Below, in pieces: positions 31,243 through 42,230 of a stretch of 64,000 bases of DNA. The stretch's first letter is position 1; every line of letters starts with the position of its first letter. The position numbers and the translations under genes were made by a program. The DNA is from an uncultured Opitutia bacterium (GTDB taxonomy: Bacteria; Verrucomicrobiota; Verrucomicrobiia; Opitutales; Puniceicoccaceae). Below the pieces are notes generated by a model that saw nothing but the letters and a program-made list of their open reading frames with translations, did not search any database and had not been told where the DNA came from. The stretch covers positions 16,483-80,482 of the forward strand of contig CAJXLM010000007.1 in the NCBI GenBank assembly GCA_913056175.1, in the 5' to 3' direction.

Positions 31243-32860
31243 GAGGATCGGGGCTCTTGGCCCTCGGGCCCAATGGCAGACACCCATTCCTTCCGCGATC
31301 CATCCCCTTCGGAGAATTACAGACACCCAATCACTCCCCGGCCCATCCCCTTCGCGGAAGCCGCAGAGGCCAGGTTCAACAAGCCGAGAGGCACGACCCC
31401 TGGGCCCTCCCTCCGGGACCCCAGCGGATTCATCCCCGAGCCTGCCCGCTTCGGCTCCCAGCCGAGGATCCTTTGCTGGGCGGGGGGGGGCGAAAGGTGT
31501 GCGAATCAATGGGTGTCCGCGATTTCACGACTCAATGGGTGTCGGCAATTTCCTCCCCAATTTCCAAGAACTTAGGAGTGCCCGCGATTCCGGTTCTCGT
31601 GCGCAACAAGTGGGTGTCTGCGACTCCCAATCCTCGAACCAATGGGTGTCTGCGGTTTCCTCCCGGGAGGTAGAGTCCTTGGGTTCCTTCTCCTCCGGTT
31701 GTCCAAAAGGTTCCCACCTGGGCTGTTGCTTCCACTTCTACGTCGAGCCTTTTTCGCCGCGCGGGGAGGGAAAGGGGCGAGAACAGATGGGTGTCCTCGA
31801 TTTTTCTCGCAGGGAGGATCGGGGCTCTTGGCCCTCGGGCCCAATGGTGGACACCCATTCCTCCCGCGATCCATCCCCTTCGGAAAATCACAGACACCCA
31901 ATTACTCCCCGGCCCATCCCCATCGCGGAAGTTGCAGGGGACAGGTTCAACAAGCCGAGAGGCACGATCCCTGAGCCCTCCCTTCGGGACCCTAGCGGAT
32001 TCATCCCCGGACCTGCCCGCTTCGGCTCCCAGCCGAGGATCCTTTGCTGGGCGGGGGGGGCGAAAGGTGTTCGGATAAATGGGTGTCTGCGATTTCCGCT
32101 AGGCGAACCAATGGGTGTCTATAATTTCCTCCGCAATTTCCAAGAACTTAGGGGTGCCCGCGATCCCGGTTCTCGTGCGCAACAAGTGGGTGTCTGCGAT
32201 TTTTCTGACTCTCGTCCAAGAAAAAATGGGTGTCTGCGATTTTTACTGCTCGGGCCCAATGGCAGACACCCAATTACTCCCCGACCCATCCCCATCGTAG
32301 AAGTTGCAGGGGACAGGTTTAACAAGCCGAGAGGCACGATCCCTGGGCCCTCCCTCCGGGACCCCAGCGGATTCATCCCCGGACCTGCCCGCTTCGGCTC
32401 CCAGCCGAGGATCCTTTGCTGGGCGGGGGGCGAAAGGTGTTCGCTGAATGGGTGTCTGCGATACCCTCTGCAGGTCTGGAAAAATGGCAGACACCCATGC
32501 ATTTCGGCCCCATCCTTGGTGGGGAAGGATCCTCGGAAAGGATCAACCGCCCGGGAGGTAGGGTCCTTGGGTTTCTTTTCCTCCGGTTGTCCAAAAGGTC
32601 TCCTCCTGGCCCATTCCTTCCACTTCTACGCGGAGAATTCTTCGCTGTGCGGTGATTGAAAGAAGCGGAAACAGATGGGTGTCCTCGATTTTCTCCTCCT
32701 CCGGTTGTCCAGAGGGTACCCTCCTGGCCCGTCCCTTCCACTCCCACGCCGGGGATTCTTCGCCGCGCGGGGAGGGAAAGGGTCGGGAACAGGTGGGTGT
32801 CCCCGATTTTTCTGCGCGCTTGGATCCGTGATTCCTGTGGTGGGTGTCTGGGATCTTCTC
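31243..32860. repeat. Array E, the longest array of TGGGTGTCYGC repeats
   Basis: About nineteen cores in both orientations over 1.6 kb. A mosaic unit starting GAGGATCGGGGCTCTTGG occurs at 31243 and 31814 (period 571), and its later part again from 32249 (offset 415). Reverse-oriented cores sit at the left of each unit and plus-oriented cores at the right. Inverted core pairs with short loops lie at 32227-32272 (24-nt loop) and 32449-32497 (27-nt loop). A separate block around TCCTCCGGTTGTCCA recurs near 31688, 32578 and 32697. The extended plus consensus is close to AAATGGGTGTCTGCGATTTT. No gene is supported between phnD and the invertase. Confidence 0.9.
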
Positions 32861-33029
32861 CCAATCTTTCGGGAAGCGTGGCGCTTTCTCCGTTCTTGGA
32901 GGAGGCCCCCGTTCGCGGGGGAGGAGGCGAGTGCCCGGGGGGTGGGGCGCGGGTTGGCGGTGAGGGGTCGGTCCTCTCCGCGGGGTCGGGATGGGCGTGG
33001 GCGGAGGTCTGGGGGGCGAGGGTTGGCGG

Positions 33030-34424
33030 CTAAAGCTCGCAGGCCGTCGGTTGGACCGTGTCGGAGAAGGTGAAGAGGTCGACTTGCTCGGGCTGTTCGA
33101 GGAGCTGGCGGGCGGCGAGGTAGCCGGCGATGCTCCACGTCTGGTAGAGCCTTGCCTCTTTCCCGATGAGGCGTCCGCTGCGCCCGTCGTAGTACTCTGG
33201 CCATCCGTCGGCGGCGAGTCGCTCGCCCGCCCGCTCGACGGTTTCATGGAGGCCGGCGTCCTGACCGGTACGCAGGCAGGCAGCCGTGAAAATCCAGAGC
33301 AGGAAGGGCCAGTTCCCCCCATTGTGGTAGGACCACGGGCTGTTCTTCGGGTCGCTCCCGGTAAGGAGGAACCAGTCGTGCTTCTCCAGGGCGGGGTAGA
33401 CGAGCTTGAGCGGCATTTCCCCGACGAGGAAGTCGCGCCGGTCGTGGAAGAGGCGGGTGATCTGGCCGGCCTCGGGCGCGGCGGCGAGCCCGCTGATCAC
33501 CGCGAGGAAGTTGCCCTGGGCGAAGACGCGGAAGTCAATCCGGGACGGGCCGAGGTTGCCGAGAAAGTAGCCGGCCTCCCGCGGGAGCCATTCGAAGAGC
33601 CACTGCGGAATGGTGCTCGGGTAGATGTTGAAGCGGTTCGCCGCGTTTTCCCCGAACTCCTCGACATCGAAGCGGTAGATCCGGTTCAGGTCGGGGAGGT
33701 CCAACCAATAGAAGGTGCGCAGGTGGTAGACGAGCTGGCTCTGGCGGAGCCGGACGGAACGGATCAGCTCGTCGTTTCCGTCGATCCCGGGCGTGAGCAG
33801 GTTCTCGGCCGAGCGCAGGGCGAGGAAGAAGAGGGTCTGGATTTCCAGCGGGTGTCCGTAGACGCCCATGCGCCGGTCGATCATGAAGGCACCGTCGGGG
33901 ACGAGGAGGGTGGGTGTCAGCTCGTGGCCCGGGGTGAGGACGAATTGGAGGATCAGCCGAATGGTCTCCTGGATCGGGGCCGTCTGGGCGAAATGCTCGT
34001 CCCCGCTGGCCTTGGTGTAGGCGTGGAGGACGTAGAGCCACCAGAAGGCGGAGTCCATCGGGGTGACCCTGCCAATGGCGCGGTTGCCGTAGTCGGGGAC
34101 GATCTGCTCGCGCCCATTCTGTCCCTCGAGCAGCTTGAAACTGGCCGGGAGCATGCCGCGGGCGGCGTGGAAGCAGTCGAAGTGCTGCTCCTTGCTCTGG
34201 AGGGTCGCACTCGTGCGGAGGAAGGAGCGGACGATGCTGTGCTCTCCGCGGAGGAGGAGGGCCACCGCGGAGACCGCGAAGTCCCGCATGAAGACTTCGT
34301 CGTAGTTGAGGGCCGGGCCGTCGCCGTCCGGAGGATTGGCCGCGACGGTCCCGATGGGTTCCTCGTTCCGGCGAACGAGGGCCTCCTCCATGCGCTCCCA
34401 GGCCTCCGACTCGACCGAAGCCAT
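33030..34424 (-). CDS. GH100 alkaline/neutral invertase
   Basis: A 464-aa cytosolic sucrose hydrolase of family GH100, known from plants, cyanobacteria and some other bacteria. Motifs include YDEVFMRDFAVSAVALLL with the catalytic-acid Asp region, HAARGMLPASFKL, GRVTPMDSAFWWL, GVYGHPLEIQ, and near the C-terminus WPEYYDG..GRLIGKEARLYQTW followed by SIAGYL. The start is the ATG at 34424, which overlaps the ROK gene stop as TGATG. The product yields glucose and fructose; the adjacent kinase and pentose-phosphate genes fit glucose use. There is no signal peptide. Confidence 0.88.
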   Translation of the reverse strand: MASVESEAWERMEEALVRRNEEPIGTVAANPPDGDGPALNYDEVFMRDFAVSAVALLLRGEHSIVRSFLRTSATLQSKEQHFDCFHAARGMLPASFKLLEGQNGREQIVPDYGNRAIGRVTPMDSAFWWLYVLHAYTKASGDEHFAQTAPIQETIRLILQFVLTPGHELTPTLLVPDGAFMIDRRMGVYGHPLEIQTLFFLALRSAENLLTPGIDGNDELIRSVRLRQSQLVYHLRTFYWLDLPDLNRIYRFDVEEFGENAANRFNIYPSTIPQWLFEWLPREAGYFLGNLGPSRIDFRVFAQGNFLAVISGLAAAPEAGQITRLFHDRRDFLVGEMPLKLVYPALEKHDWFLLTGSDPKNSPWSYHNGGNWPFLLWIFTAACLRTGQDAGLHETVERAGERLAADGWPEYYDGRSGRLIGKEARLYQTWSIAGYLAARQLLEQPEQVDLFTFSDTVQPTACEL

Positions 34425-35152
34425 CAAATGGAGAAATCCGGCCCGCTGTTCTTGGCGCCGGTCGTGCTGCCCGGCTCTTCCCCGCGGACCTCCCGGGCTT
34501 CCTGCCAGAGCCGGAAGCCCCCGACAAAGGCGTTCTGGTTGCCGCCCATGATCCACTGCTCCGGCAGTTCGCCGAGGTGCTTGGCGTTGCCGCCGCCCAG
34601 CACGATGTAGTCGGCCTGCAGGCCGGTTTGCAGGATCTCGATGATGGCGCGGGCGTGCTTGCGCCACTTTTTCTTGCCCATGCGGTCGTAGCCGGCCTGG
34701 CCGGCGTAGTCCTCGTAGGTGCGTTCCTTCCGGTAGGGCAGGTGGCCCAACTCGAGCGGCTGCAGGTGGCCCTCTACGATGAGGGCGGAGCCGAGGCCGG
34801 TGCCGAAGCCGAGGAAGAGCATCCGCCCTCCCTGGTAGGACCCGAGCGCCTGCATGGCAGCGTCGTTGACGACGCGCGTGGGCACACCGAAGGCCTTGGT
34901 GAAGTCGTAGTCCTTCCAGCCGGGCCCGAGATTCCATGGGTCCACGGCGGGCTTGTTGTCGCGGACGGGTCCCGGGTAGCCGATGGAGACGGCGTCGAAG
35001 GACCAGCCTTCGAGGATTCCGCGGATGCCTTCCATCATGGCGTCCGGGGTCATCTCATGACCGGAGGCAAAGCGGCGGCGTTCAGAGGGCTCGTGCCCGG
35101 AGAGGAGGATCTTTACATGGGTGCCTCCGATGTCGACGGCAAGGATGTTCAT
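34424..35152 (-). CDS. ppgK: ROK-family polyphosphate-type glucokinase
   Basis: A 242-aa ROK kinase. The phosphate loop is [19 protein letters not shown], the substrate region has SIGYPGPV and RVVNDAAMQALG, and a second glycine loop is LGFGTGLGSALI. The segment LELGHLPYRKERTYEDY with RMGKKKWRKH is typical of polyphosphate glucokinases, and ROK kinases with plain ATP use usually have a zinc-binding CxCGxxGC motif that is missing here. It probably phosphorylates the glucose released by the invertase. It overlaps the invertase by 1 nt and the histidine phosphatase by 4 nt. Confidence 0.88.
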   Translation of the reverse strand: MNILAVDIGGTHVKILLSGHEPSERRRFASGHEMTPDAMMEGIRGILEGWSFDAVSIGYPGPVRDNKPAVDPWNLGPGWKDYDFTKAFGVPTRVVNDAAMQALGSYQGGRMLFLGFGTGLGSALIVEGHLQPLELGHLPYRKERTYEDYAGQAGYDRMGKKKWRKHARAIIEILQTGLQADYIVLGGGNAKHLGELPEQWIMGGNQNAFVGGFRLWQEAREVRGEEPGSTTGAKNSGPDFSI

Positions 35153-35796
35153 GGGGTAGCGATTGGGTGGGGCTCAGGGGGGCTCCCCGGGTCCTCGACG
35201 AGGAACCAAGGCTGGTTCCAGCTCTGCAGGACCTGCCGGCCGCGTTCGTGGCCCAGCACGGAGAGGGAGGTGGTGGAGAGGAGGAGGGACTGGGCGGTTT
35301 CCGGTGGGAGGCCGAGCCAGACGGTGGCAAGGATGCGCAGATAGTGCCCGTGGGCGAAAACGGCGACCCTTCCGCCGGCCGGGGTGATCCGCTCAAGGGC
35401 GCGGGCGGCCCGGCCGGCGACATCGGCGGGGGTTTCCCGGAGGAGGGGGCTGCCTTTCCAGATCGTCCACTCCGGATCGCCCAGCTCCTCGCGGATTTGC
35501 GCGGTGGTCCGCCCCTCGATGCCGCCGTAGTCCCACTCCTGCAAGTCCTCGTCGAGAATCGGCTGGGCATGAATCCCGGAGAGTTCGCAGGTCTCGCGGG
35601 CCCTCTCGAGGGGGCTGGAGAAGACCGCGTCGAAGGACTCGCTGCGCAGGCGCCGCCCGAGGAGGCGGGCGTGCTCGCGGCCCTGTTCGGTGAGGGGGAG
35701 GTCGGTGCGGCCGGTGTGCTGGCCGCTCAGGCTCCAGGCGGTCTCGCCGTGCCGGATCAGCCAGATCTCGCGGTTGGTGGTAGGCGCGGTGCTCAT
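35149..35796 (-). CDS. Histidine phosphatase (phosphoglycerate mutase-like)
   Basis: A 215-aa branch-1 histidine phosphatase. The catalytic motif is [11 protein letters not shown], followed by [31 protein letters not shown] and the second histidine in [13 protein letters not shown]. Length and motifs fit cofactor-dependent mutase-like phosphatases of the GpmB or sugar-phosphatase kind more than true PGM. In this operon a sugar-phosphate or lactone-related substrate is possible but unproven. It overlaps both neighbours by 4 nt. Confidence 0.85.
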   Translation of the reverse strand: MSTAPTTNREIWLIRHGETAWSLSGQHTGRTDLPLTEQGREHARLLGRRLRSESFDAVFSSPLERARETCELSGIHAQPILDEDLQEWDYGGIEGRTTAQIREELGDPEWTIWKGSPLLRETPADVAGRAARALERITPAGGRVAVFAHGHYLRILATVWLGLPPETAQSLLLSTTSLSVLGHERGRQVLQSWNQPWFLVEDPGSPPEPHPIATP

Positions 35797-37184
35797 GCGT
35801 CCTCGGCGCCCGGCTCGTGCCAGCGCATGCCCTTGCGAAGGAGGTGGTCGGCCTCCGCGGGTCCCCAGGTGCCCTGCTCGTAGTAGTGCACGGGGGTCGG
35901 CTTGTTGAGGATGGGGTCAACGGCGATCCACGCGGCCTCGACCCCGTCCTGCCGGGCGAAGAGGGTGGAGTCGCCGCACATGGCGTCCCCGAGAAGCCGG
36001 TCGTAGGGCTCGAGGCGATCGGAGGCGTTCTCGGAGACCCGCAGTTCCTGCTGTTCGCCCTCCATCCCGCTGCCGGGGCTCTTGGCCCGGGCGCCGGTGG
36101 CGATGATGATCTCGGGGCTGAGGCGGAAGCGGAAGTAGTTGCCCTCGCCCTGCGGGATCTCGTGGAAGATCTGCCGGGGCGGACGCTTCAGGTGTACGAG
36201 GATCTCAGTGACGGTCTTCGGCATGCACTTGCCCGCGCGGATGTAGAAGGGCACGCCGGCCCAGCGCCAGTTGTCCACGTGCATTTTCACCGCGGCGAAG
36301 GTTTCCGTCTGCGATTCCGGATCCACGCCTTCCTCGCCCCGGTAGCCGACAAACTGGCCGCGGACGACCTCGTCGGTGCGGAGGGGCCGCATGGAGCGGA
36401 AGACCTTGATGCGCTCGTCGCGCACGGAGCGGCTGGAGGCGTCCACGGGAGGCTCCATGGCGAGGAGGCCGACGAGTTGGGTCATGTGGTTCTGGATGAC
36501 GTCGCGGATCGCCCCGGTATTCTCGTAGAAGGCCCCGCGCCCGCTCACTCCGAACTCCTCGGCCATGGTGATCTGCACCCAGTCGATATGGTCGCGGTTC
36601 CAGATGGGCTCGAGGAAGGAGTTCGCGAAGCGGAAGTAGAGCAGGTTCTGGACGGGCTCCTTCCCGAGGTAGTGGTCGATCCGGAAGATGTTCTCCTCGG
36701 GAAAGACCGATTGGAGGGTGCGGTTGAGCTCCCGGGCGCTTGCCAGGTCATGGCCGAAGGGCTTCTCCACGACGACGCGGGCGTTGTCCGCACAGCCGGA
36801 AGCCCCGAGCTGCTCGACGACGGTCTCGAAGAGTACGGGCGGGATGGCGAGGTAGTGGGTCGGCCGCTTGGCCCCGTCCAGTTGCTTGCGAAGCTCCTGG
36901 AAGGTGGCCGCGTCGGCGTAGTCGCCATCCACGTAGCGGAGGAGCGACTTCAGCTTGGCGAAGGCTTGGTCGTCCACCCCGCCCCCGTGCTTCTCGAGGC
37001 TTTCCCGGGCGCGCTCGACGAGGTCGTCGAGGCCCCACCCGGCCTTGGCCACGCCGATGACCGGTACCTCAAGGGCACCGCGCTGGATCATCGCTTGGAG
37101 GGAGGGGAAGATCTTCTTGTAGGCGAGGTCACCGGTGGCCCCGAAGAAGACGAGGGCATCCGAGTGCGGTTGATTCTGGAGCAT
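35793..37184 (-). CDS. zwf: Glucose-6-phosphate dehydrogenase
   Basis: A 463-aa enzyme oxidising glucose-6-phosphate to 6-phosphogluconolactone. Motifs are [17 protein letters not shown] (NADP fold), [11 protein letters not shown], the catalytic [14 protein letters not shown], and [10 protein letters not shown]. The start is the ATG at 37184, preceded by AGGAGATCCACC. It is shorter than the typical 480-510 aa because the C-terminal tail is trimmed. Gnd lies 61 nt upstream and the histidine phosphatase overlaps by 4 nt. No pgl gene for the lactone step is in the cluster. Confidence 0.95.
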   Translation of the reverse strand: MLQNQPHSDALVFFGATGDLAYKKIFPSLQAMIQRGALEVPVIGVAKAGWGLDDLVERARESLEKHGGGVDDQAFAKLKSLLRYVDGDYADAATFQELRKQLDGAKRPTHYLAIPPVLFETVVEQLGASGCADNARVVVEKPFGHDLASARELNRTLQSVFPEENIFRIDHYLGKEPVQNLLYFRFANSFLEPIWNRDHIDWVQITMAEEFGVSGRGAFYENTGAIRDVIQNHMTQLVGLLAMEPPVDASSRSVRDERIKVFRSMRPLRTDEVVRGQFVGYRGEEGVDPESQTETFAAVKMHVDNWRWAGVPFYIRAGKCMPKTVTEILVHLKRPPRQIFHEIPQGEGNYFRFRLSPEIIIATGARAKSPGSGMEGEQQELRVSENASDRLEPYDRLLGDAMCGDSTLFARQDGVEAAWIAVDPILNKPTPVHYYEQGTWGPAEADHLLRKGMRWHEPGAEDA

Positions 37185-37245
37185 GGTGGATCTCCTGGGT
37201 TGGGCCGGTGGGCGAGAGTGGTGGAGCGGTGGGGAGGAAGGGCGC

Positions 37246-38256
<1,011 letters not shown>

Positions 38257-38334
38257 TACGAATCCTTTCGATGAGGGTTGAAGGGTTGGAAGAGGAGGGT
38301 GAGTTTTGACGCTGGTGGGGACGAAATGTCCACG

Positions 38335-39138
38335 TTATTCCTCCCCACGGGCGGCGAAGGTGTAAAAAGGGGCCGCCGCAAAAAAGGCGTTTTCCTCGTG
38401 GGCCCGGAGTTGGGCCTGCACCCATTCCTCCCCGTCGGAGGGCTGGAGGAGGCCGAGGGAGGGGATCAGCCGGGCGAAGCTGCGCACGCTGGAGAGCCAG
38501 AAGTCGGCGCGGCCGGCCTCCGACAGGACGTAGCCGCGGTGATGCTCCGGGAAAAAGCCGGCCGCACGGAGGAGGAGGGGAATGCGCTGGCAGACATCGG
38601 GCTGGTGGACGATGCCCGCGTAGAGCTGCCGCACAAGGTCCCGTCCGCGTACAGGATCGGGGAATCCGAACACGGTGGAGCCGTGGTCCGCCTCGAACAC
38701 GATGACTTGCCCGCCCGGCCGCAGCACGCGGCGGGCCTCGCGGAGGAGGGTCGCGGGATCCTCCACATGGCTGAGGAGGGTGTGCAGGATGACGAGGTCC
38801 TGGGAGCCCTCCGCGAGGGGCAGATGCTCGCCCGGCGCGCCTACCCACTGGACACGCGCCTCCGGATCGAGCGCCCGCGCCCGCTCGAGGAAGCGCTCGC
38901 TACGGTCCACGCCCACCACCGTCGAGCCGGGGGCGAGATGGCCAGCGAGGCGGCGGGCGACGACGCCGGTCCCGCAGCCGAGGTCGACCGCCGCGAGGGG
39001 GCGCTCCGCTGGGACCCACTCGAGGTAGTCGGCGATCATCCCGGCAAAGGCGGAGTGCCCGCCGCGCTCCTCGAGCCGCGTACAGAGGGCGTCGACGATT
39101 TCCTCGGCCTGGGAGTCGGGGGAGAGGTAGGGATCCAT
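38335..39138 (-). CDS. Class I SAM-dependent methyltransferase (UbiE/Methyltransf_11 type)
   Basis: A 267-aa methyltransferase. Motif I is AAVDLGCGTGVVARRLA, motif II around VVGVDRSERFLERA, a post-motif QDLVILHTLLSHVED and LREARRVLRPGGQVIVFE. The substrate is not evident. The start is the ATG at 39138 (MDPYLSPDS); the frame stays open upstream but is antisense to the divergent glycosyltransferase. It lies 78 nt downstream-oriented from gnd on the same strand side. Confidence 0.85.
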   Translation of the reverse strand: MDPYLSPDSQAEEIVDALCTRLEERGGHSAFAGMIADYLEWVPAERPLAAVDLGCGTGVVARRLAGHLAPGSTVVGVDRSERFLERARALDPEARVQWVGAPGEHLPLAEGSQDLVILHTLLSHVEDPATLLREARRVLRPGGQVIVFEADHGSTVFGFPDPVRGRDLVRQLYAGIVHQPDVCQRIPLLLRAAGFFPEHHRGYVLSEAGRADFWLSSVRSFARLIPSLGLLQPSDGEEWVQAQLRAHEENAFFAAAPFYTFAARGEE

Positions 39139-39243
39139 CCCGGGGAAGCTGCCTCCGACCCGGCCGGGAAGGCAATGCGCACCTCGCCGGCCGGGCCCGA
39201 ATTTCCTCGCCCGCCCTGTCCACGAGGCTTGTCTGGGGGAGTC

Positions 39244-40137
39244 GTGTCCGGGTTTGCCGTCATTGTCCTCAACTGGAATGAGCCTGCGGCCACCGTTCGC
39301 TGCGTGGAGAGTCTCCTCGGTCAACTCGGTCCCACCGATGAGTGCACGGTGATCGACAACGGCTCCGAGGACGATTCGCGGGCCCAGCTCGCGGCGCGTT
39401 GTCCGCAGGCTCGCCGGTTCGCCACCGGGTCCAACCTCGGGTATGCGGGAGGGAATAACGTGGGGTTGCGGGACGCCCTCGCGCGCGGGAGGGAGGAGAT
39501 CCTCCTGCTCAACAACGACACGGTCCTGCGGGCGGGCTGCTTGGCTGCCCTTCGCGGGGAACTGGCGAATGCCCCCCGGGCCGCGGCAGTCAGTCCAGTG
39601 GTCGACTTCGCCGGGCGCCCCGGGGAAGTGTACGCGGCGGGCGGCCGCTACCACTGGTCGGGCTACCCGGTCCTTCTCCGGAAGCGGCCGGAGCGGGCGG
39701 CTTCCGTGCCCTGGTTGAACGGTTGCGCGATTCTCTTTCGGGCGGAAGCCCTCGCGGAGGTGGGTGTTTTCGATGAGCGCTTTTTTCTTCTCTTCGAGGA
39801 TACAGAGTGGGGCGAGCGGGCGGCTCGGGCGGGTTGGGATCTCCGGGTGGTGCCGGCGGCCCGCCTTTTGCACGAGGGTTCCCGGTCCTTCGGTTCGACG
39901 CGCACTCCCCTGTACCAGTACTACTACACGCGCAACCATTGGCTGTGGGCCCGCGAGTCCCTCCCGGTCGCTCGCCGTTGGCGACGACGGTACGGTTTCC
40001 ACTACCGGACCCGCAAGGCGCTGCACCGGGCGAGGCAGTCTCAGGGGAGCGAGACCCTGCTCCGGGCGATCCGGCAGGGGTGGGAGGATGCCCGGGAGGG
40101 GCGCTGGGGCCGGCGCGAGGAGGGTCGCTCGTGGTAA
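39244..40137 (+). CDS. Family 2 glycosyltransferase
   Basis: A 297-aa GT2 of the rhamnosyl/galactofuranosyl-transferase-like type. It begins VSGFAVIVLNWNEPAATVRC at a GTG (39244) preceded by GGGGGAG. The nucleotide-sugar DXD-like site is LLNNDTVLR, and the acceptor and catalytic region is LNGCAILFRAEALAEVGVFD with LLFEDTEWGERA. It has no membrane segment. It opens the plus-strand part of the surface-glycan cluster; the next gene starts within its last codons. Confidence 0.9.
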   Translation: MSGFAVIVLNWNEPAATVRCVESLLGQLGPTDECTVIDNGSEDDSRAQLAARCPQARRFATGSNLGYAGGNNVGLRDALARGREEILLLNNDTVLRAGCLAALRGELANAPRAAAVSPVVDFAGRPGEVYAAGGRYHWSGYPVLLRKRPERAASVPWLNGCAILFRAEALAEVGVFDERFFLLFEDTEWGERAARAGWDLRVVPAARLLHEGSRSFGSTRTPLYQYYYTRNHWLWARESLPVARRWRRRYGFHYRTRKALHRARQSQGSETLLRAIRQGWEDAREGRWGRREEGRSW

Positions 40138-40892
40138 GGGAGCCGGAGAACGAGAGAGGGCCGGACGAAACGGCCGGTGGATTCGTGGAGCATCGGCCCC
40201 GCCCGGAGCGCTACGGCTTGCCCCGGGTCCGTCCGGGCGAGGCTCCCGCCCTGATCCTTGAGGGGGTTCCGCACAGCGCACGCGTGCTGGATGTCGGATG
40301 CGGGAGCGGAGAGATCGGGGTCCTGCTGCGGGAAATCAAGCAGTGCTCGGTGGTCGGGGTGGAACCGCAGCCGGAGCGGGTCGCCGCCGCCCGGCAACGG
40401 GGCCTCGAGGTCCACGAGGGGGTGCTCGATGAACGCCGGGCCGACGAGTTGGGAGCGTCCTTCGATGCAGTCTTGCTGGTGGATGTCCTCGAACACCTGG
40501 CCGATCCGGCCGCCCTGCTGGAGAGGGTCTCCCGAGTCCTCGCACCGGATGCCGCCCTGCACCTCTCTGTCCCCAATGTCGCCCACTGGACCGTCCGGGC
40601 GAATCTGCTGCGCGGCCGTTTTCGCTACGCCGAAAAGGGCCTCATGGATGCCACCCACCTTCGCTGGTTCACCCGCGAGACCCTTCGCGAGCTGCTCGCC
40701 CGCACCGGGTACCAACCGGTCGCCGAATGCGCTTCGGCCGGTGGCTGGCTGCCCGCGTACCGCCACCTGCCCTGGCGAGTCCTCCCTTCCGGAATGCGGC
40801 GCCGGACCGTTCGCTGCCTCAGCCAGTTCTGGCCCACCCTCTTTGGGGCCCAGTTTGTGGTCCGGGCGGTCCGCCTGCGGGGCGAACCCTGA
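40131..40892 (+). CDS. SAM-dependent methyltransferase (Methyltransf_23 type)
   Basis: A 253-aa methyltransferase from a GTG at 40131 that overlaps the GT2 stop, with GAGGAGGG upstream. Motif I is RVLDVGCGSGEIGVLLRE. Further motifs are DAVLLVDVLEHLADPAALLERV and HLSVPNVAHWTVRANLL. This pattern is common in glycan-cluster methyltransferases and MetW-like proteins. It may cap or decorate a sugar chain. Confidence 0.87.
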   Translation: MVREPENERGPDETAGGFVEHRPRPERYGLPRVRPGEAPALILEGVPHSARVLDVGCGSGEIGVLLREIKQCSVVGVEPQPERVAAARQRGLEVHEGVLDERRADELGASFDAVLLVDVLEHLADPAALLERVSRVLAPDAALHLSVPNVAHWTVRANLLRGRFRYAEKGLMDATHLRWFTRETLRELLARTGYQPVAECASAGGWLPAYRHLPWRVLPSGMRRRTVRCLSQFWPTLFGAQFVVRAVRLRGEP

Positions 40893-40896
40893 ACCA

Positions 40897-42117
40897 ATGG
40901 CCCCTCCGGTGCAGCCTCGAGAGCGGACGGCCCGGATCGCCGTGGTCACGGATCACGGGTTCTGGAAGCCCGCGAAGGGATCCGAACAGCGGATCGCCGC
41001 CCTTCTCGACTATCTCCTGCAGCAGGGGTTCCCGCTCTCCGTCCTGCGCAGCCGACCTCTCCCCCGCTCGGCCGACGCCGTCGCTTTGCAAGAGTGGAGG
41101 GAGCGGCTCGTCCTTCGCGTGCCGTCTCCAAGCCTGCGCTGGTGGTGGACCCTCCGCGGACCCCGTCGACGCCACCTCTCGGCCGTCCCCGCCCTGCGAA
41201 GGGAGGCCGCGGCGGCCGGCGCCGCCTGGGTGAGGCACTGCCTCCAGCGGGAGCCGCCGACCGCGGTGATCGTGGAATTCCTTCGCCTGGCCTACACCCT
41301 CACCGGGACGCCCACCGCCGCGGAGGGCGGCCCCCGGCGAATTCTGGACACCCACGATCCGGTCCACCTGCGCGCGCAGCGTTACGAGGCCGCCGGCCAG
41401 CGCGTTCCCCTTTCCCTTTCTCGCGAGGAAGAGGCGAGCGTGCTCGCGGGCTTTGATGCGCTCCTCGCCATCCAGGAGGAGGATGCCCGCCTCTTCCAAT
41501 CGCTCGTTCCCGCCACCACCGTGCTCACCGTACCCCACGGCCTGAACGTCCCGGAACCCGATCCGCGGCCACGACCACAGGAGGACGGATCTCTCCGCGC
41601 CGGCTTTCTCGGAGCGGGCGATGTCGCCAACGAAAGGGCCGTGCGCTGGTGGGCCGAGAAGGTCGAACCGTTTCTCGGGGGAAGGGTCACCCTGGTGGTC
41701 GCCGGTTCGGTCTGCGACCGCCTCGCGGATCTCAAAGATCGGCCGGGGATCGAACTCCGCGGCCGGGTGTCGACTCCCGCTGCCCTTTGGCAGGAGGTCG
41801 ACCTGGCCGTGAATCCGGTGTTCTTCGGCACGGGTCTGAAGATCAAGAATGTCGAGGCGCTCGCCGCCGGGCTTCCCCTCGTGACCACGGAGGTGGGACT
41901 GGAGGGAATGCGCGAGGCGGAGGGTGCGGGAGTCGTACGGGCGGACACCGCCGAGGAATGGAGCGCCGCCCTCCTCACCCTCGCCGCACGGCCCGCTGAA
42001 CGGCTCGCCCGCGGGTGTCAGGGCCGGGATTGGGCACGAAGCCGCTTCTCCCCCGAGGTCGCTTTTGCTCCTCTCCTCCAGTTCCTCCGGTCCCGTCCTC
42101 CGCATCCCGCCCCCTGA
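40897..42117 (+). CDS. Glycosyltransferase, GT4/GT1-like
   Basis: A 406-aa GT-B fold protein. The C-terminal domain has FLGAGDVANERAVRWW, VTLVVAGSVCD, and the donor-binding FFGTGLKIKNVEALAAGLPLV followed by TTEVGLEG, as in the Glyco_trans_1_4 group. The N-terminal acceptor domain contains VIVEFLRLAYTL and RILDTHDPVHLR. It starts at the ATG 40897, four bases after the methyltransferase. A stem CCACCGCC/GGCGGTGG lies just downstream (42140-42173), without a T-run. Confidence 0.87.
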   Translation: MAPPVQPRERTARIAVVTDHGFWKPAKGSEQRIAALLDYLLQQGFPLSVLRSRPLPRSADAVALQEWRERLVLRVPSPSLRWWWTLRGPRRRHLSAVPALRREAAAAGAAWVRHCLQREPPTAVIVEFLRLAYTLTGTPTAAEGGPRRILDTHDPVHLRAQRYEAAGQRVPLSLSREEEASVLAGFDALLAIQEEDARLFQSLVPATTVLTVPHGLNVPEPDPRPRPQEDGSLRAGFLGAGDVANERAVRWWAEKVEPFLGGRVTLVVAGSVCDRLADLKDRPGIELRGRVSTPAALWQEVDLAVNPVFFGTGLKIKNVEALAAGLPLVTTEVGLEGMREAEGAGVVRADTAEEWSAALLTLAARPAERLARGCQGRDWARSRFSPEVAFAPLLQFLRSRPPHPAP

Positions 42118-42230
42118 GCCCGGCGGGGCGCATCCGGAGCCACCGCCACCGCCGCGCCTTCCCCGGGCGGTGGCCCGCGTTTCCCGACCTCCAATGCGCC
42201 CCGCGCGGCTGCAGAAATCTCCGCGCCATT

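Noticed and set aside
31134..32659. Repeat-region ORFs reading ADTH, MGVC or GCLRF peptides as real proteins
   Set aside because: They exist in several frames and both strands at once, all from translated cores. They lack ribosome-binding sites and conserved domains.
33846..33860. GGGTGTCCGTAG inside the invertase gene as a repeat core
   Set aside because: It encodes part of the conserved YGHP segment of GH100 enzymes, so it is a chance match and not an insertion.
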